Positions 1 to 6,283 of a stretch of 9,135 nt of DNA are shown one piece after another. A program made the translations under genes and the position numbers. The stretch is from Nitriliruptoraceae bacterium. GTDB lineage: Bacteria > Actinomycetota > Nitriliruptoria > Nitriliruptorales > Nitriliruptoraceae. The notes below the pieces were generated by a model. That model was not told the origin of the DNA, made no database searches, and worked only from the letters and a program-made list of their open reading frames with translations. Every line of letters starts with the position of its first letter. The first letter of the stretch is position 1. The stretch spans positions 1 to 9,135 of the forward strand of contig SKTG01000373.1 in NCBI GenBank assembly GCA_007118045.1, given 5' to 3'.

Positions 1-239
1 CCGGCCACGCGGCCGTCGCCGCCGCCATGGCGTCCGGGGTGGCGCCGCAGCTCTCGCACCGCCACCTCTTGGTGCTGGCCGGCGGGGTGGCCGCCGTCGG
101 CGTGTCACGCTGCTACGTCGGGGTGCACCACCCGAGCGACGTGCTGGCCGGCCTGGGGGTCGGGGTGCTCGCCGCCCGCGCCGCCCGTGCGCTGCTGGGA
201 CCGGTGACGCACGTCGGGCGGGGCACCCGCGACCGGTGA
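1..239 (+). CDS. PAP2-family (type 2 phosphatidic acid phosphatase-like) membrane phosphatase, C-terminal part
   Basis: This is the 3' end of a gene that begins upstream of the window; about 78 residues are visible, ending at TGA 237-239. The visible part opens with G-H-A-A, which fits the end of the second phosphatase signature (PSGHA). It then carries the third signature, SRCYVGVHHPSDVLAG, matching SRxxxGxHxxxDVxxG with the Arg, His and Asp that PAP2 enzymes use in the phospho-histidine mechanism. Hydrophobic stretches flank this motif, as expected for a multi-pass membrane protein with its active site at the membrane surface. The family dephosphorylates lipid phosphates such as phosphatidate, phosphatidylglycerophosphate or undecaprenyl pyrophosphate; the substrate cannot be told from this fragment. 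The gene is convergent with the Mrp gene, with only 7 bp between the stops. The last 20 or so residues are Arg-rich and probably cytoplasmic. Confidence 0.88.
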   Translation, partial: GHAAVAAAMASGVAPQLSHRHLLVLAGGVAAVGVSRCYVGVHHPSDVLAGLGVGVLAARAARALLGPVTHVGRGTRDR

Positions 240-246
240 GCTCCGC

Positions 247-1362
247 TCACGACACCGTCAGGGGCAGGCTCCGACCGACGACCGAGCGGGCCCGGGCGGA
301 CAGCTGCTCCGCCACGGAGAGGATGGCCTGCGAGGCCGGGACGTCCGGGTGCGAGACCACCAGCGGCACGCCGGCGTCGCCACCCTCGCGCAGCCGCGGA
401 TCGATCGGGATGCGCCCGACCAGGTCGGTCTCGAGCGCCGCGGCGAGCTCGTCGCCTCCGCCGGAGCCGAAGATGTCGTGGGTCGTGCCGCTGTCGGGAT
501 CGGTGAAGCCGGCCATGTTCTCGATCACCCCGGCGACCTTCATCCCGGTCTGCTCCGTGGCCTTGCCGGCGCGGAGGGCCACCTTCTGGGAGGCCTGCTG
601 TGGTGTGGTCACCACCAGCATGTCCGCGTTCGGCAGCATCTGCGCCAGCGAGATGGCGATGTCACCGGTGCCCGGCGGCAGGTCGCACAGCAGGAAGTCG
701 ATGTCGCCCCAGTGCACGTCGCCGAGGAACTGCTGGAGCGCGCGGTGCAGCATCGGGCCGCGCCAGATCACGGAGCGGTCGGGGTCGGTGAAGAAACCGA
801 TCGAGATGACCTTGCAGCCGTGCGCCTGCAGCGGCATGACCATGCCGTCGAACGCGACGGGTTTGCCGGAGACCCCGAACATGCGCGGGACCGAGTAGCC
901 CCAGATGTCGGCGTCGAGCACGCCGACGCTGTGGCCCTGCTTCGCGAGCGCGGCGGCGAGGTTGACCGTCACCGTGGACTTGCCGACGCCGCCCTTGCCC
1001 GAAGCGACGGCGATGACCTTGGTCTTGGAGTCCGCGGCCGCGAACGGGATGTCCATCTCCGGGTTGGCCGCGCCCTTCTCCGCGCGCAGGTCGCTGGAGA
1101 GCTGCTGACGTTCCTCGTCGGTCATGGAGCCGAAGGCGACCTGGACGTCGTCGACGCCCGGCAGCTGGATCACGGCGTCGGTCACGTCCTTGGTGATGCG
1201 GTCCTTCAGGGGACAGCCCGGGATCGTCAGCTTGACCTTCACCCCCACGCGGCTGCCCTCGATGGCGATGTCCTCGACCATCCCGAGCTCGGTGATGGGC
1301 TTGTTGATCTCCGGGTCCTCGACGGTGCCGAGGGCCTCCATGATCTCGTCTCGGGTTGGCAC
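247..1362 (-). CDS. Mrp/ApbC-family Fe-S cluster carrier ATPase (NBP35/MinD-like)
   Basis: This 371-aa protein should be a cytoplasmic ATPase that carries or inserts iron-sulfur clusters. Residues 1-80 form a MIP18/DUF59-type domain (EDPEINKPITELGMV, then LTIPGCPLKD with Cys50). Residues 113-360 form the P-loop domain, with deviant Walker A SGKGGVGKST (121-130), switch DADIWG (150-155) and Walker B DLPPGTGD (227-234). Length and domain order are normal for Mrp. The CXXC pair that binds the bridging cluster in E. coli ApbC would follow IENM (280-283). It is absent here, where the segment reads AGFTDPDSGTTHDIFGSGGG. From memory, mycobacterial Mrp also lacks it. The start is GTG 1360-1362, chosen because AGGAAGG lies 6 nt upstream; an ATG at codon 8 has no comparable site. 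It lies 60 bp downstream of the pilus ATPase gene, but a TACCAT box in that gap may give it its own transcript. Confidence 0.93.
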   Translation of the reverse strand: MPTRDEIMEALGTVEDPEINKPITELGMVEDIAIEGSRVGVKVKLTIPGCPLKDRITKDVTDAVIQLPGVDDVQVAFGSMTDEERQQLSSDLRAEKGAANPEMDIPFAAADSKTKVIAVASGKGGVGKSTVTVNLAAALAKQGHSVGVLDADIWGYSVPRMFGVSGKPVAFDGMVMPLQAHGCKVISIGFFTDPDRSVIWRGPMLHRALQQFLGDVHWGDIDFLLCDLPPGTGDIAISLAQMLPNADMLVVTTPQQASQKVALRAGKATEQTGMKVAGVIENMAGFTDPDSGTTHDIFGSGGGDELAAALETDLVGRIPIDPRLREGGDAGVPLVVSHPDVPASQAILSVAEQLSARARSVVGRSLPLTVS

Positions 1363-1399
1363 GCGTGACCTTCCTGCGAACGGGCGGGGGTCGGCTGCG

Positions 1400-1405
1400 A
1401 TGGTA
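1400..1405 (-). promoter_or_regulatory. Candidate -10 box for the Mrp gene (TACCAT)
   Basis: On the minus strand the gap between the two ATPase genes contains GGTACCAT, with TACCAT 37 nt before the GTG start. It fits the TA(G/C)(G/C)NT pattern found before several other genes here. No convincing -35 is seen. Confidence 0.4.
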
Positions 1406-1422
1406 CCGGTGCCCGTTCGGGG

Positions 1423-3186
1423 TCAACCCGGGTCCGGGGTGACGCGCAGCGCCTCGGCGAGGGTGATCGTGCCGACGAGCGCCCGGTCGATCGCGTCCGC
1501 GCGCAACGTCCGCACCCCGGCTCGCCGCGCCTGCCCCGCCAGCTGCCGCTCGGAGGCCCGTTCGACCACCAGGTCCCGCAGCGTGCCGTCGATGGGCAGC
1601 ACCTCGCTGACCGCCGTGCGGCCCAGGGTGCCGCTGTCGTCACAGGTCGTGCAGCCCTCGCCCCGCCGCAGCGTCGCCGTCGCCAACCGTTCCGGCCGCA
1701 GTCCGAGCCGCTCGACGAGCTCGGGCGTCGGCTCGTCCGCGGTGGCGCACCGTGCGCAGACCCGTCGGGCGAGCCGCTGTGCCAGGACCAGCAGCAGCGA
1801 GGAGGCGACCAGGAACGGATCGGCCCCGAGATCGATCATGCGAGCCACCGCGGACGGGGCGTCGTTGGTGTGCAGGGTGGCCAGCACCAGGTGGCCGGTG
1901 AACGAGGCCTCGACCGCCAGCTTGGCCGTCTCCGCGTCCCGGATCTCGCCGACCAGGACCACGTCCGGGTCCTGACGCAGCACGTGGCGCAGACCGCGGG
2001 CGAAGGTCAGGCCGATGCGCGGATCCACCTGGGTCTGGTTCACCCCCTCGAGCTGCACCTCGACGGGGTCCTCGAGCGTGAGCACGTTGCGCGTGGGGTC
2101 GGCCGCCGCGGCCAGGGCGGCGTACAGCGTCGAGGTCTTGCCGGAGCCGGTCGGCCCCGTGACCAGCACCAGGCCCTGGGGCCGCTCGAGCGAGTCGAGC
2201 AACGAGCGCAGGGCCGTCGCGGTCAGCCCGAGCTGCTCGAGCTCCACGCGGTCGGCGCCCTTCGGCAGCAGACGCAGCACGACCGTCTCGCCGTGCATGG
2301 TGGGCATCGTGGACAGGCGCAGGTCCACCTCCTGGCCGTCGACGCGTGTGACGGCCCGGCCGTCCTGAGGCAGCCGCCGTTCGGCGATGTCGACCTTGGC
2401 CATGATCTTCAGGCGGGACACCACCTGGCGTCCGAGCGAACGGGGCAGGCGCCGGGTGTGGCGCAGCAGCCCGTCGACGCGGACGCGGACGTTGAGCCCC
2501 TGCGTGTCCGGTTCGAGGTGGACGTCGCTGGCGCGGGCGGTGACCGCGTCGCTGAGCAGGGCGTTGACCAGCCGGATCACGGGCTGGTCGTCGTCCTCGC
2601 CGACGTCCTCGGGGTCCGTGTCCTCGGGCTCGAACTCCTCCATCACCTCGTCGGCGACGTCGCTGCGGTAGGCGCGGCGCCGGGCGATGCGCAGCTCGGT
2701 GGGTGTCGCGACCACCGGCCGGACGCTGCGCAGCGAGCCGGCCGTTCGCACGTCGTCGAGCGCGACGACATCCGACGGGTCCGCGGTCGCCAGCACGAGC
2801 ACGGCTCCCTCGAGACGCAGTGGCAGCACCTCGTGACGGTCGGCGATCCGCAGGGGCACGCGCTCCAGCGCGCGGGGATCGACGACCTCCGCGGCCGGGT
2901 CGACGCGGGGGAGAGCGAGCTGCGCCGCGACGGCGTCGGCGATCTCCGCCTCGCTCGCGAGCTGGAGACGGATGAGCGTGGCCCCGAGCCGCTCGGTGCT
3001 GTCGGAGGCACCCAAGGCCCGCGCCAGGTCCGCCTCGCTCAGCACCCCCGCGTCGACGAGCAGCTCACCGAGCCGTCGGCGCCGTCGGCTCCCGGGGTCC
3101 GCACCCGCGTGCGGCCCGACGGCCGCACCGAGGGGGTCCTGGTCGGGTCCGACCGCTGGGTCGGACCTGTCGTCGCTCACGGCCAC
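1423..3186 (-). CDS. Type IV pilus / type II secretion assembly ATPase (PilB/GspE family)
   Basis: This 587-aa protein is the cytoplasmic hexameric motor that powers pilin or pseudopilin assembly. Residues 38-172 form an N-terminal MshEN/T2SSE_N domain containing two related 24-residue motifs (from RLGELLVDAG at 38 and RLGATLIRLQ at 66). An acidic linker follows (183-200, many Asp/Glu). The ATPase core has Walker A GPTGSGKT (344-351), Asp box LEDPVE (371-376), Walker B VVLVGEIRD (409-417) and His box TGHLVLATLHT (430-440). A tetracysteine zinc site, CARC (477-480) with CTTC (512-515), is typical of assembly ATPases and argues against a PilT retraction ATPase. The start is GTG 3184-3186 with GAGGAA about 5 nt upstream. 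No pilC, pilT, pilin or prepilin peptidase gene lies in the window, so its partners must be encoded elsewhere, or upstream beyond the divergent lipoprotein. The gene reads towards mrp. Confidence 0.93.
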   Translation of the reverse strand: MAVSDDRSDPAVGPDQDPLGAAVGPHAGADPGSRRRRRLGELLVDAGVLSEADLARALGASDSTERLGATLIRLQLASEAEIADAVAAQLALPRVDPAAEVVDPRALERVPLRIADRHEVLPLRLEGAVLVLATADPSDVVALDDVRTAGSLRSVRPVVATPTELRIARRRAYRSDVADEVMEEFEPEDTDPEDVGEDDDQPVIRLVNALLSDAVTARASDVHLEPDTQGLNVRVRVDGLLRHTRRLPRSLGRQVVSRLKIMAKVDIAERRLPQDGRAVTRVDGQEVDLRLSTMPTMHGETVVLRLLPKGADRVELEQLGLTATALRSLLDSLERPQGLVLVTGPTGSGKTSTLYAALAAAADPTRNVLTLEDPVEVQLEGVNQTQVDPRIGLTFARGLRHVLRQDPDVVLVGEIRDAETAKLAVEASFTGHLVLATLHTNDAPSAVARMIDLGADPFLVASSLLLVLAQRLARRVCARCATADEPTPELVERLGLRPERLATATLRRGEGCTTCDDSGTLGRTAVSEVLPIDGTLRDLVVERASERQLAGQARRAGVRTLRADAIDRALVGTITLAEALRVTPDPG

Positions 3187-3314
3187 GGGGTTCCTCGTCG
3201 TTCGGGGGCTGGGTCGCTCGGCTCCTCGCCCCGCTGGGGGCGTCCCGTCGGGGCCGTCGCTCGGTGGTCACCAGCGTGGGTGCGCGACCGGCTCGATGGT
3301 GGACGGAGGCGGTC

Positions 3315-4115
3315 GTGACGCGCAGTAGCCTTGCGCCCTCCCGGAGCGAGGTCGGCAGCATCGCACGTTCGCCCACCATCGGCCCCACCGGCGCACGGTC
3401 CCTGCTGGTGGTGGCCCTGGCGCTGCTGACGACCGGCTGCCGCCTGGACGTGCTCGCCGGCGCGGACGTGCGCGCCGACGGTAGCGGGACCGCGGTCGTC
3501 CAACTCGGACTCGACGAGGCGTTGCTGGAGGAGCTCGAGACGCTCGAGCTGGACGCGACGGCGGAGATCGCCGCCGCCGACGCCGCGCCGGGGTGGGACG
3601 TCAGCCGCGCTCGCGGCCCGGACCGCGAGCTGGTCGTGACCCTCACGCGCGAGGTGGCCGAACCCGACGGGTTCTCCCAGGTGTTCCATGACCTGCAGAG
3701 CGGGCTCGCTGCCGAGGACCCGGCCCTGCTGGTGGATCTCGACGTGGCCGTCACCGACGAGGGTGGCGCGAGCGTGGTCGGGTCCGCCGAGCTGCGAGCT
3801 CCCGAGACGGCGGGGGTGACGATGGACGGGGCCGCGGTCGGTCCCGACCGCCAGCGGTTGCAGGAGCTCGTCGACGAGCACGTCGCCGCGAGCGTCGCGG
3901 TCACCCTGCCGGGCCGGGTGACCGAGCACGACGGCGTCCTCGACGGCCGCACGGTGCGGTGGGACCTCGACGACGGGCCCGTCGAGTTCGCCGCCACGTC
4001 GACGCCCCCGCCCTGGTGGTCGGTCGTGCCCCCGTCGTCGGTGGCCGCGGCCGTGGTCCTGACCGTCGCGGCGCTGCTCGTGGTCCGGTGGTGGAGGCGT
4101 CGCGCTGCCGCCTGA
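3315..4115 (+). CDS. Predicted lipoprotein with C-terminal membrane helix, LppM-like
   Basis: This is a 266-aa predicted envelope protein. A hydrophobic stretch LLVVALALL (residues 30-38) leads to a lipobox-like LLTTGC, making Cys42 the likely lipidated residue; Thr at -3 is permitted but not ideal. The extracytoplasmic part starts RLDVLAGADVRADGSGTAVVQL. A GC-then-beta-rich start with a DGSG turn resembles LppM/DUF3153 lipoproteins, though the similarity is judged by eye. The protein ends with a transmembrane helix at about 241-257 followed by WWRRRAAA, so it would be anchored at both ends with the domain outside. The start chosen is GTG 3315-3317 with GGAGG 5 nt upstream. However, a promoter-like TAGCCT lies just downstream at 3326-3331 and the pre-signal segment is long, so a later start is possible. 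It is divergent from the pilus ATPase gene with 128 bp between starts, and convergent with the next gene. Confidence 0.72.
   Translation: MTRSSLAPSRSEVGSIARSPTIGPTGARSLLVVALALLTTGCRLDVLAGADVRADGSGTAVVQLGLDEALLEELETLELDATAEIAAADAAPGWDVSRARGPDRELVVTLTREVAEPDGFSQVFHDLQSGLAAEDPALLVDLDVAVTDEGGASVVGSAELRAPETAGVTMDGAAVGPDRQRLQELVDEHVAASVAVTLPGRVTEHDGVLDGRTVRWDLDDGPVEFAATSTPPPWWSVVPPSSVAAAVVLTVAALLVVRWWRRRAAA
3326..3331 (+). promoter_or_regulatory. Possible -10 box (TAGCCT) inside the 5' end of the lipoprotein gene
   Basis: GTAGCCT matches the local -10-like pattern TA(G/C)(G/C)NT. It lies after the best-looking start codon (GTG 3315), so it is either a coincidence or a sign that translation begins further downstream. 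No -35 is evident. Confidence 0.25.
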
Positions 4116-4145
4116 GGGCGCGGGCGCCGCTCCACTGCAGCCCGC

Positions 4146-4919
4146 TCACTCGTGCGGTGTCAGCTCCACGATCGTGCACGTCTGCTTCCACCGCTCCAGG
4201 GCACCCTGGCCGTCGGTGAGGTTGAGCCGCGTGCCGAGCCCGAGGTTGGCGATGCGCTCGAACTCGTCCTCGTCGGTGACCACCCGCACGTCGGCCGCCA
4301 TGTCGCCGATCGTGGCCTTCACGTCCTTCGACTTGATCGTGAGCGTCACGCTGGCGGCGTCCTCCAGGCCGGGCAGCTCCTGCTCGCGCGGACCCTTCAC
4401 CATGAACAGCTTCTGGCCCTGTTGGACGTACCAGGCGGGCCGGGAGAGCTCCGAACCGTCCGCCTGCGGGATCGAGACCCAGCAGATGGAACCCTTCTTC
4501 AACGCCGTCTCCGCCGCCTCCAGCAGCACCCCCGCACCGCGGGCGGACTCCGGGGCGTCGATGAAGACCGGGACCCGGGCTTCCAGGCGGCCGTCGAGGT
4601 AGAAGGCGAGGGTGTGCTCGCGCAGCGAGTCGATCTCCACGCGTTCGCGTACCACCTGGTTGAACAGGTCCTCGAACATCTGACCGCGGAGCTCGAGCAC
4701 GCGGGGCTTGGACTCCCAGATGACCTGGCCGTCGGGGTCGGCCAGCACCAGGACCTCCTCGTACAGGCCCTGGGAGGCCCGGTAGACGCGCGTGATGCCG
4801 AACGGTTGCGAACCGGAGGGCAGCTCCCCGAGCACGCGGATCACCGGGTCGGCGATACCGGTGCGCTCGTAGGTGTCGAGGTCGAAGGCCTTCCCCGACA
4901 GCAGCTGGACCCGGGCCAT
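4146..4919 (-). CDS. Conserved-looking protein of unknown function, C-terminal half resembling an FMN-binding split barrel
   Basis: I do not recognise this 257-aa protein. It has no signal peptide or membrane helix and is probably cytoplasmic. The N-terminal part (about 1-120) is a mixed alpha/beta region with LVLADPDGQVIWES (57-70) and an amphipathic stretch around 79-100. Residues 141-215 read like a pyridoxamine-phosphate-oxidase-like split barrel: GSICWVSIPQADGSELSRP, then AWYVQQGQKLFMVKG, a charged turn with LPGLEDAASVTLTIKSKD, and a final strand VRVV. That order (W/V strand, D-G turn, S-R-P, F-x-V strand, L-x-x-x-x-V-x-L-T) is what flavin or F420 split barrels show, but the fold call is inference. 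No catalytic motif is identified. The start is ATG 4917-4919, with only a weak upstream purine run; a TAGGCT box sits 38 nt upstream. The gene diverges from the acyl-CoA dehydrogenase gene (129 bp between starts) and is convergent with the lipoprotein gene (30 bp gap). Confidence 0.75.
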   Translation of the reverse strand: MARVQLLSGKAFDLDTYERTGIADPVIRVLGELPSGSQPFGITRVYRASQGLYEEVLVLADPDGQVIWESKPRVLELRGQMFEDLFNQVVRERVEIDSLREHTLAFYLDGRLEARVPVFIDAPESARGAGVLLEAAETALKKGSICWVSIPQADGSELSRPAWYVQQGQKLFMVKGPREQELPGLEDAASVTLTIKSKDVKATIGDMAADVRVVTDEDEFERIANLGLGTRLNLTDGQGALERWKQTCTIVELTPHE

Positions 4920-4957
4920 CTCGCGCTCGCTTCGTCACAGGGGGTGCTCGCCGCCGG

Positions 4958-4963
4958 AGCCTA
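4958..4963 (-). promoter_or_regulatory. Candidate -10 box for the 257-aa protein gene (TAGGCT)
   Basis: The minus strand reads TAGGCT 38 nt before the ATG at 4919, inside the divergent intergenic region. The same hexamer precedes the PHP and parA genes. No clear -35 is seen. Confidence 0.45.
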
Positions 4964-5013
4964 GCTGGCCGACCCGACCGCCCCCACGCTCCGGGCCGCC
5001 GGGGCCCCCGAGG

Positions 5014-5019
5014 TACCGT
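5014..5019 (+). promoter_or_regulatory. Candidate -10 box for the acyl-CoA dehydrogenase gene (TACCGT)
   Basis: GGTACCGT lies 29 nt before ATG 5049 and closely matches GGTACCAT before the Mrp gene. Two purine-rich ribosome-binding candidates, AGGGAG at 5034-5039 and GAGGGAG at 5041-5047, lie between it and the start. Confidence 0.4.
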
Positions 5020-5048
5020 TCGTCCCCGCCGTCAGGGAGCGAGGGAGC

Positions 5049-6185
5049 ATGAGCGACGAGCTCGACGCGTTGCGGGCCACCGTTCGGGGGTTCTGCGACG
5101 CGGAGATCCGCCCCACGGCTCAGCGCCGCGACCGCGAGGAGACCTACCCCGCCGAGCTGCTACCGGGACTCGCGGAGATCGGCGTGCTCGGTGCCGTGAT
5201 CCCGGAGGAGCACGGGGGAGCGGGGCTCGGCGCCGACGGCTACCGCGTCGTCATGGAGGAGCTCGGTGCGGCGGACTCGTCGCTGCGTTCCCTGGTGAGC
5301 GTCAACCTCGGCCTCGTCGCCGGATCGATCATGCGGTGGGGCACCGAGGAGCAGCGACGGCGCTGGTTGCCCGGCCTGGCCGGCGGCGAGCTCGGCGCCT
5401 TCGGACTCACCGAGCCGGGCGCGGGCTCGAACCCGTCCGAGATGAGCACCCGTGCGGTGAAGGGCCGGGACGGCTGGACCCTGGACGGCGCCAAGATCTT
5501 CATCACCAACGGCACCCGCGGTGCGGTGACCATGGTCTTCGCGCGCGCCGTCGTCGACGGCGAGGACCGCGGGATCACGTGCTTCCTCACCCCCCAGGAC
5601 CGGGAGGGCTACCGGGGCACGCAGATCCACGGCAAGCTCGGTCTGCGCTCGGGGGACACCGCGGAGATCGCGCTGGACGGCGTGCGCCTGGACGACGACG
5701 CGGTGCTCGGCGAGGTGGGCGGCGGGATGAAGGTCGCGCTCTCCGCTCTCGACGACGGCCGGTTCTCGCTGGCCGCCGGCGCCGTCGGCCTGGCGCGCGA
5801 GGCGCTCGAGGTCAGCCTGCGTTACGCCTCCGAGCGCGAGCAGTTCGGCGGCCCCATCGCCGCCAAGCAGCTGGTCCAGGAGCTGCTGGCCGCCATGCAC
5901 GTCGACATCCAGGCGGCGACCGGGCTGGTCGACGTCGTGGTGGCCAAGAAGCTCGCCGGCGAGCGCTGCACCATGGAGGTCTCGACCGCCAAGCTGTTCG
6001 CGACCGAGGCGTCGGTGCGCTGCGCCGACCGCGCCGTCCAGATCCACGGCGGCTACGGCTACATCGACGAGTACCCGGTGCAACGGCTCCTGCGTGACGC
6101 CAGGGTCACGACCCTCTACGAGGGCACCAGCCAGGTGCAGCACCTGATCATCGGCCGGCTCCTGACCGGTCGGAGCGCGTTCTGA
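5049..6185 (+). CDS. Acyl-CoA dehydrogenase (FAD-dependent)
   Basis: This 378-aa enzyme should catalyse alpha,beta-dehydrogenation of an acyl-CoA, passing electrons through FAD to electron-transfer flavoprotein. The three family domains are present in order. The N-terminal helical domain (1-115) includes VIPEEHGGAGL (50-60). The beta domain has FGLTEPGAGSN (118-128) and KIFITNG (149-155). The C-terminal helical domain has YASEREQFGGPI (259-270) and QIHGGYGYIDEYPVQRLLRD (331-350). YEGTSQ (357-362) places Glu358 at the usual catalytic-base position for short/medium-chain and branched-chain enzymes. Length is normal, and nothing is missing. Substrate chain length cannot be assigned; no ETF, enoyl-CoA hydratase or CoA ligase gene is adjacent, so context gives no pathway. 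The start ATG 5049 has a strong purine-rich leader. Confidence 0.95.
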   Translation: MSDELDALRATVRGFCDAEIRPTAQRRDREETYPAELLPGLAEIGVLGAVIPEEHGGAGLGADGYRVVMEELGAADSSLRSLVSVNLGLVAGSIMRWGTEEQRRRWLPGLAGGELGAFGLTEPGAGSNPSEMSTRAVKGRDGWTLDGAKIFITNGTRGAVTMVFARAVVDGEDRGITCFLTPQDREGYRGTQIHGKLGLRSGDTAEIALDGVRLDDDAVLGEVGGGMKVALSALDDGRFSLAAGAVGLAREALEVSLRYASEREQFGGPIAAKQLVQELLAAMHVDIQAATGLVDVVVAKKLAGERCTMEVSTAKLFATEASVRCADRAVQIHGGYGYIDEYPVQRLLRDARVTTLYEGTSQVQHLIIGRLLTGRSAF

Positions 6186-6204
6186 GCACCTCGCGGGGCC
6201 GGAG

Positions 6205-6240
6205 CCGCCGGGAGCGCCGGGGCCGCCGGGAGCGCCGGGG
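6205..6240. repeat. Perfect 18-bp tandem duplication between the acyl-CoA dehydrogenase and PHP genes
   Basis: CCGCCGGGAGCGCCGGGG occurs twice in direct succession (6205-6222 and 6223-6240). At finer scale, 6204-6239 is four 9-bp units alternating GCCGCCGGG and AGCGCCGGG. It lies 19 nt after the stop codon and 13 nt before the TAGGCT box of the next gene. No T-tract follows, so it is not an obvious terminator. Replication slippage in a GC-rich tract is the simplest origin. Confidence 0.85.
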
Positions 6241-6253
6241 CACCGACCGACAG

Positions 6254-6259
6254 TAGGCT
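6254..6259 (+). promoter_or_regulatory. Candidate -10 box for the PHP gene (TAGGCT)
   Basis: GTAGGCTCG lies 24 nt before GTG 6284, which implies a short leader carrying the ribosome binding site. The nine-base core GTAGGCTCG is identical before parA. No -35 is recognised. Confidence 0.5.
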
Positions 6260-6283
6260 CGACGACCGAGCGGGGAGGGGACC

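Noticed and set aside
349..1368. Long plus-strand open frame opposite the Mrp gene
   Set aside because: It mirrors the Mrp coding frame in GC-rich DNA and has Arg/His/Gly-rich composition with no motif; the minus-strand gene has complete Mrp signatures.
1870..3318. 482-codon plus-strand open frame opposite the pilus ATPase gene
   Set aside because: It is an antisense shadow: low-complexity composition with many His, Gln, Arg and Gly residues and no recognisable domain, while the opposite strand carries all the ATPase motifs.
4117..4128. GGCG-CGGG-CGCC hairpin between the convergent genes ending at 4115 and 4146
   Set aside because: The stem is only 4 bp (or 5 bp with a 2-base loop) and no T-run follows on either strand, so it does not qualify as a terminator.
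3901..4938. 345-codon minus-strand frame overlapping the 257-aa protein
   Set aside because: It is a frame-shifted shadow with Arg/Pro/Gly-rich content; the 257-codon frame has balanced, protein-like composition and an ATG with an upstream TAGGCT.
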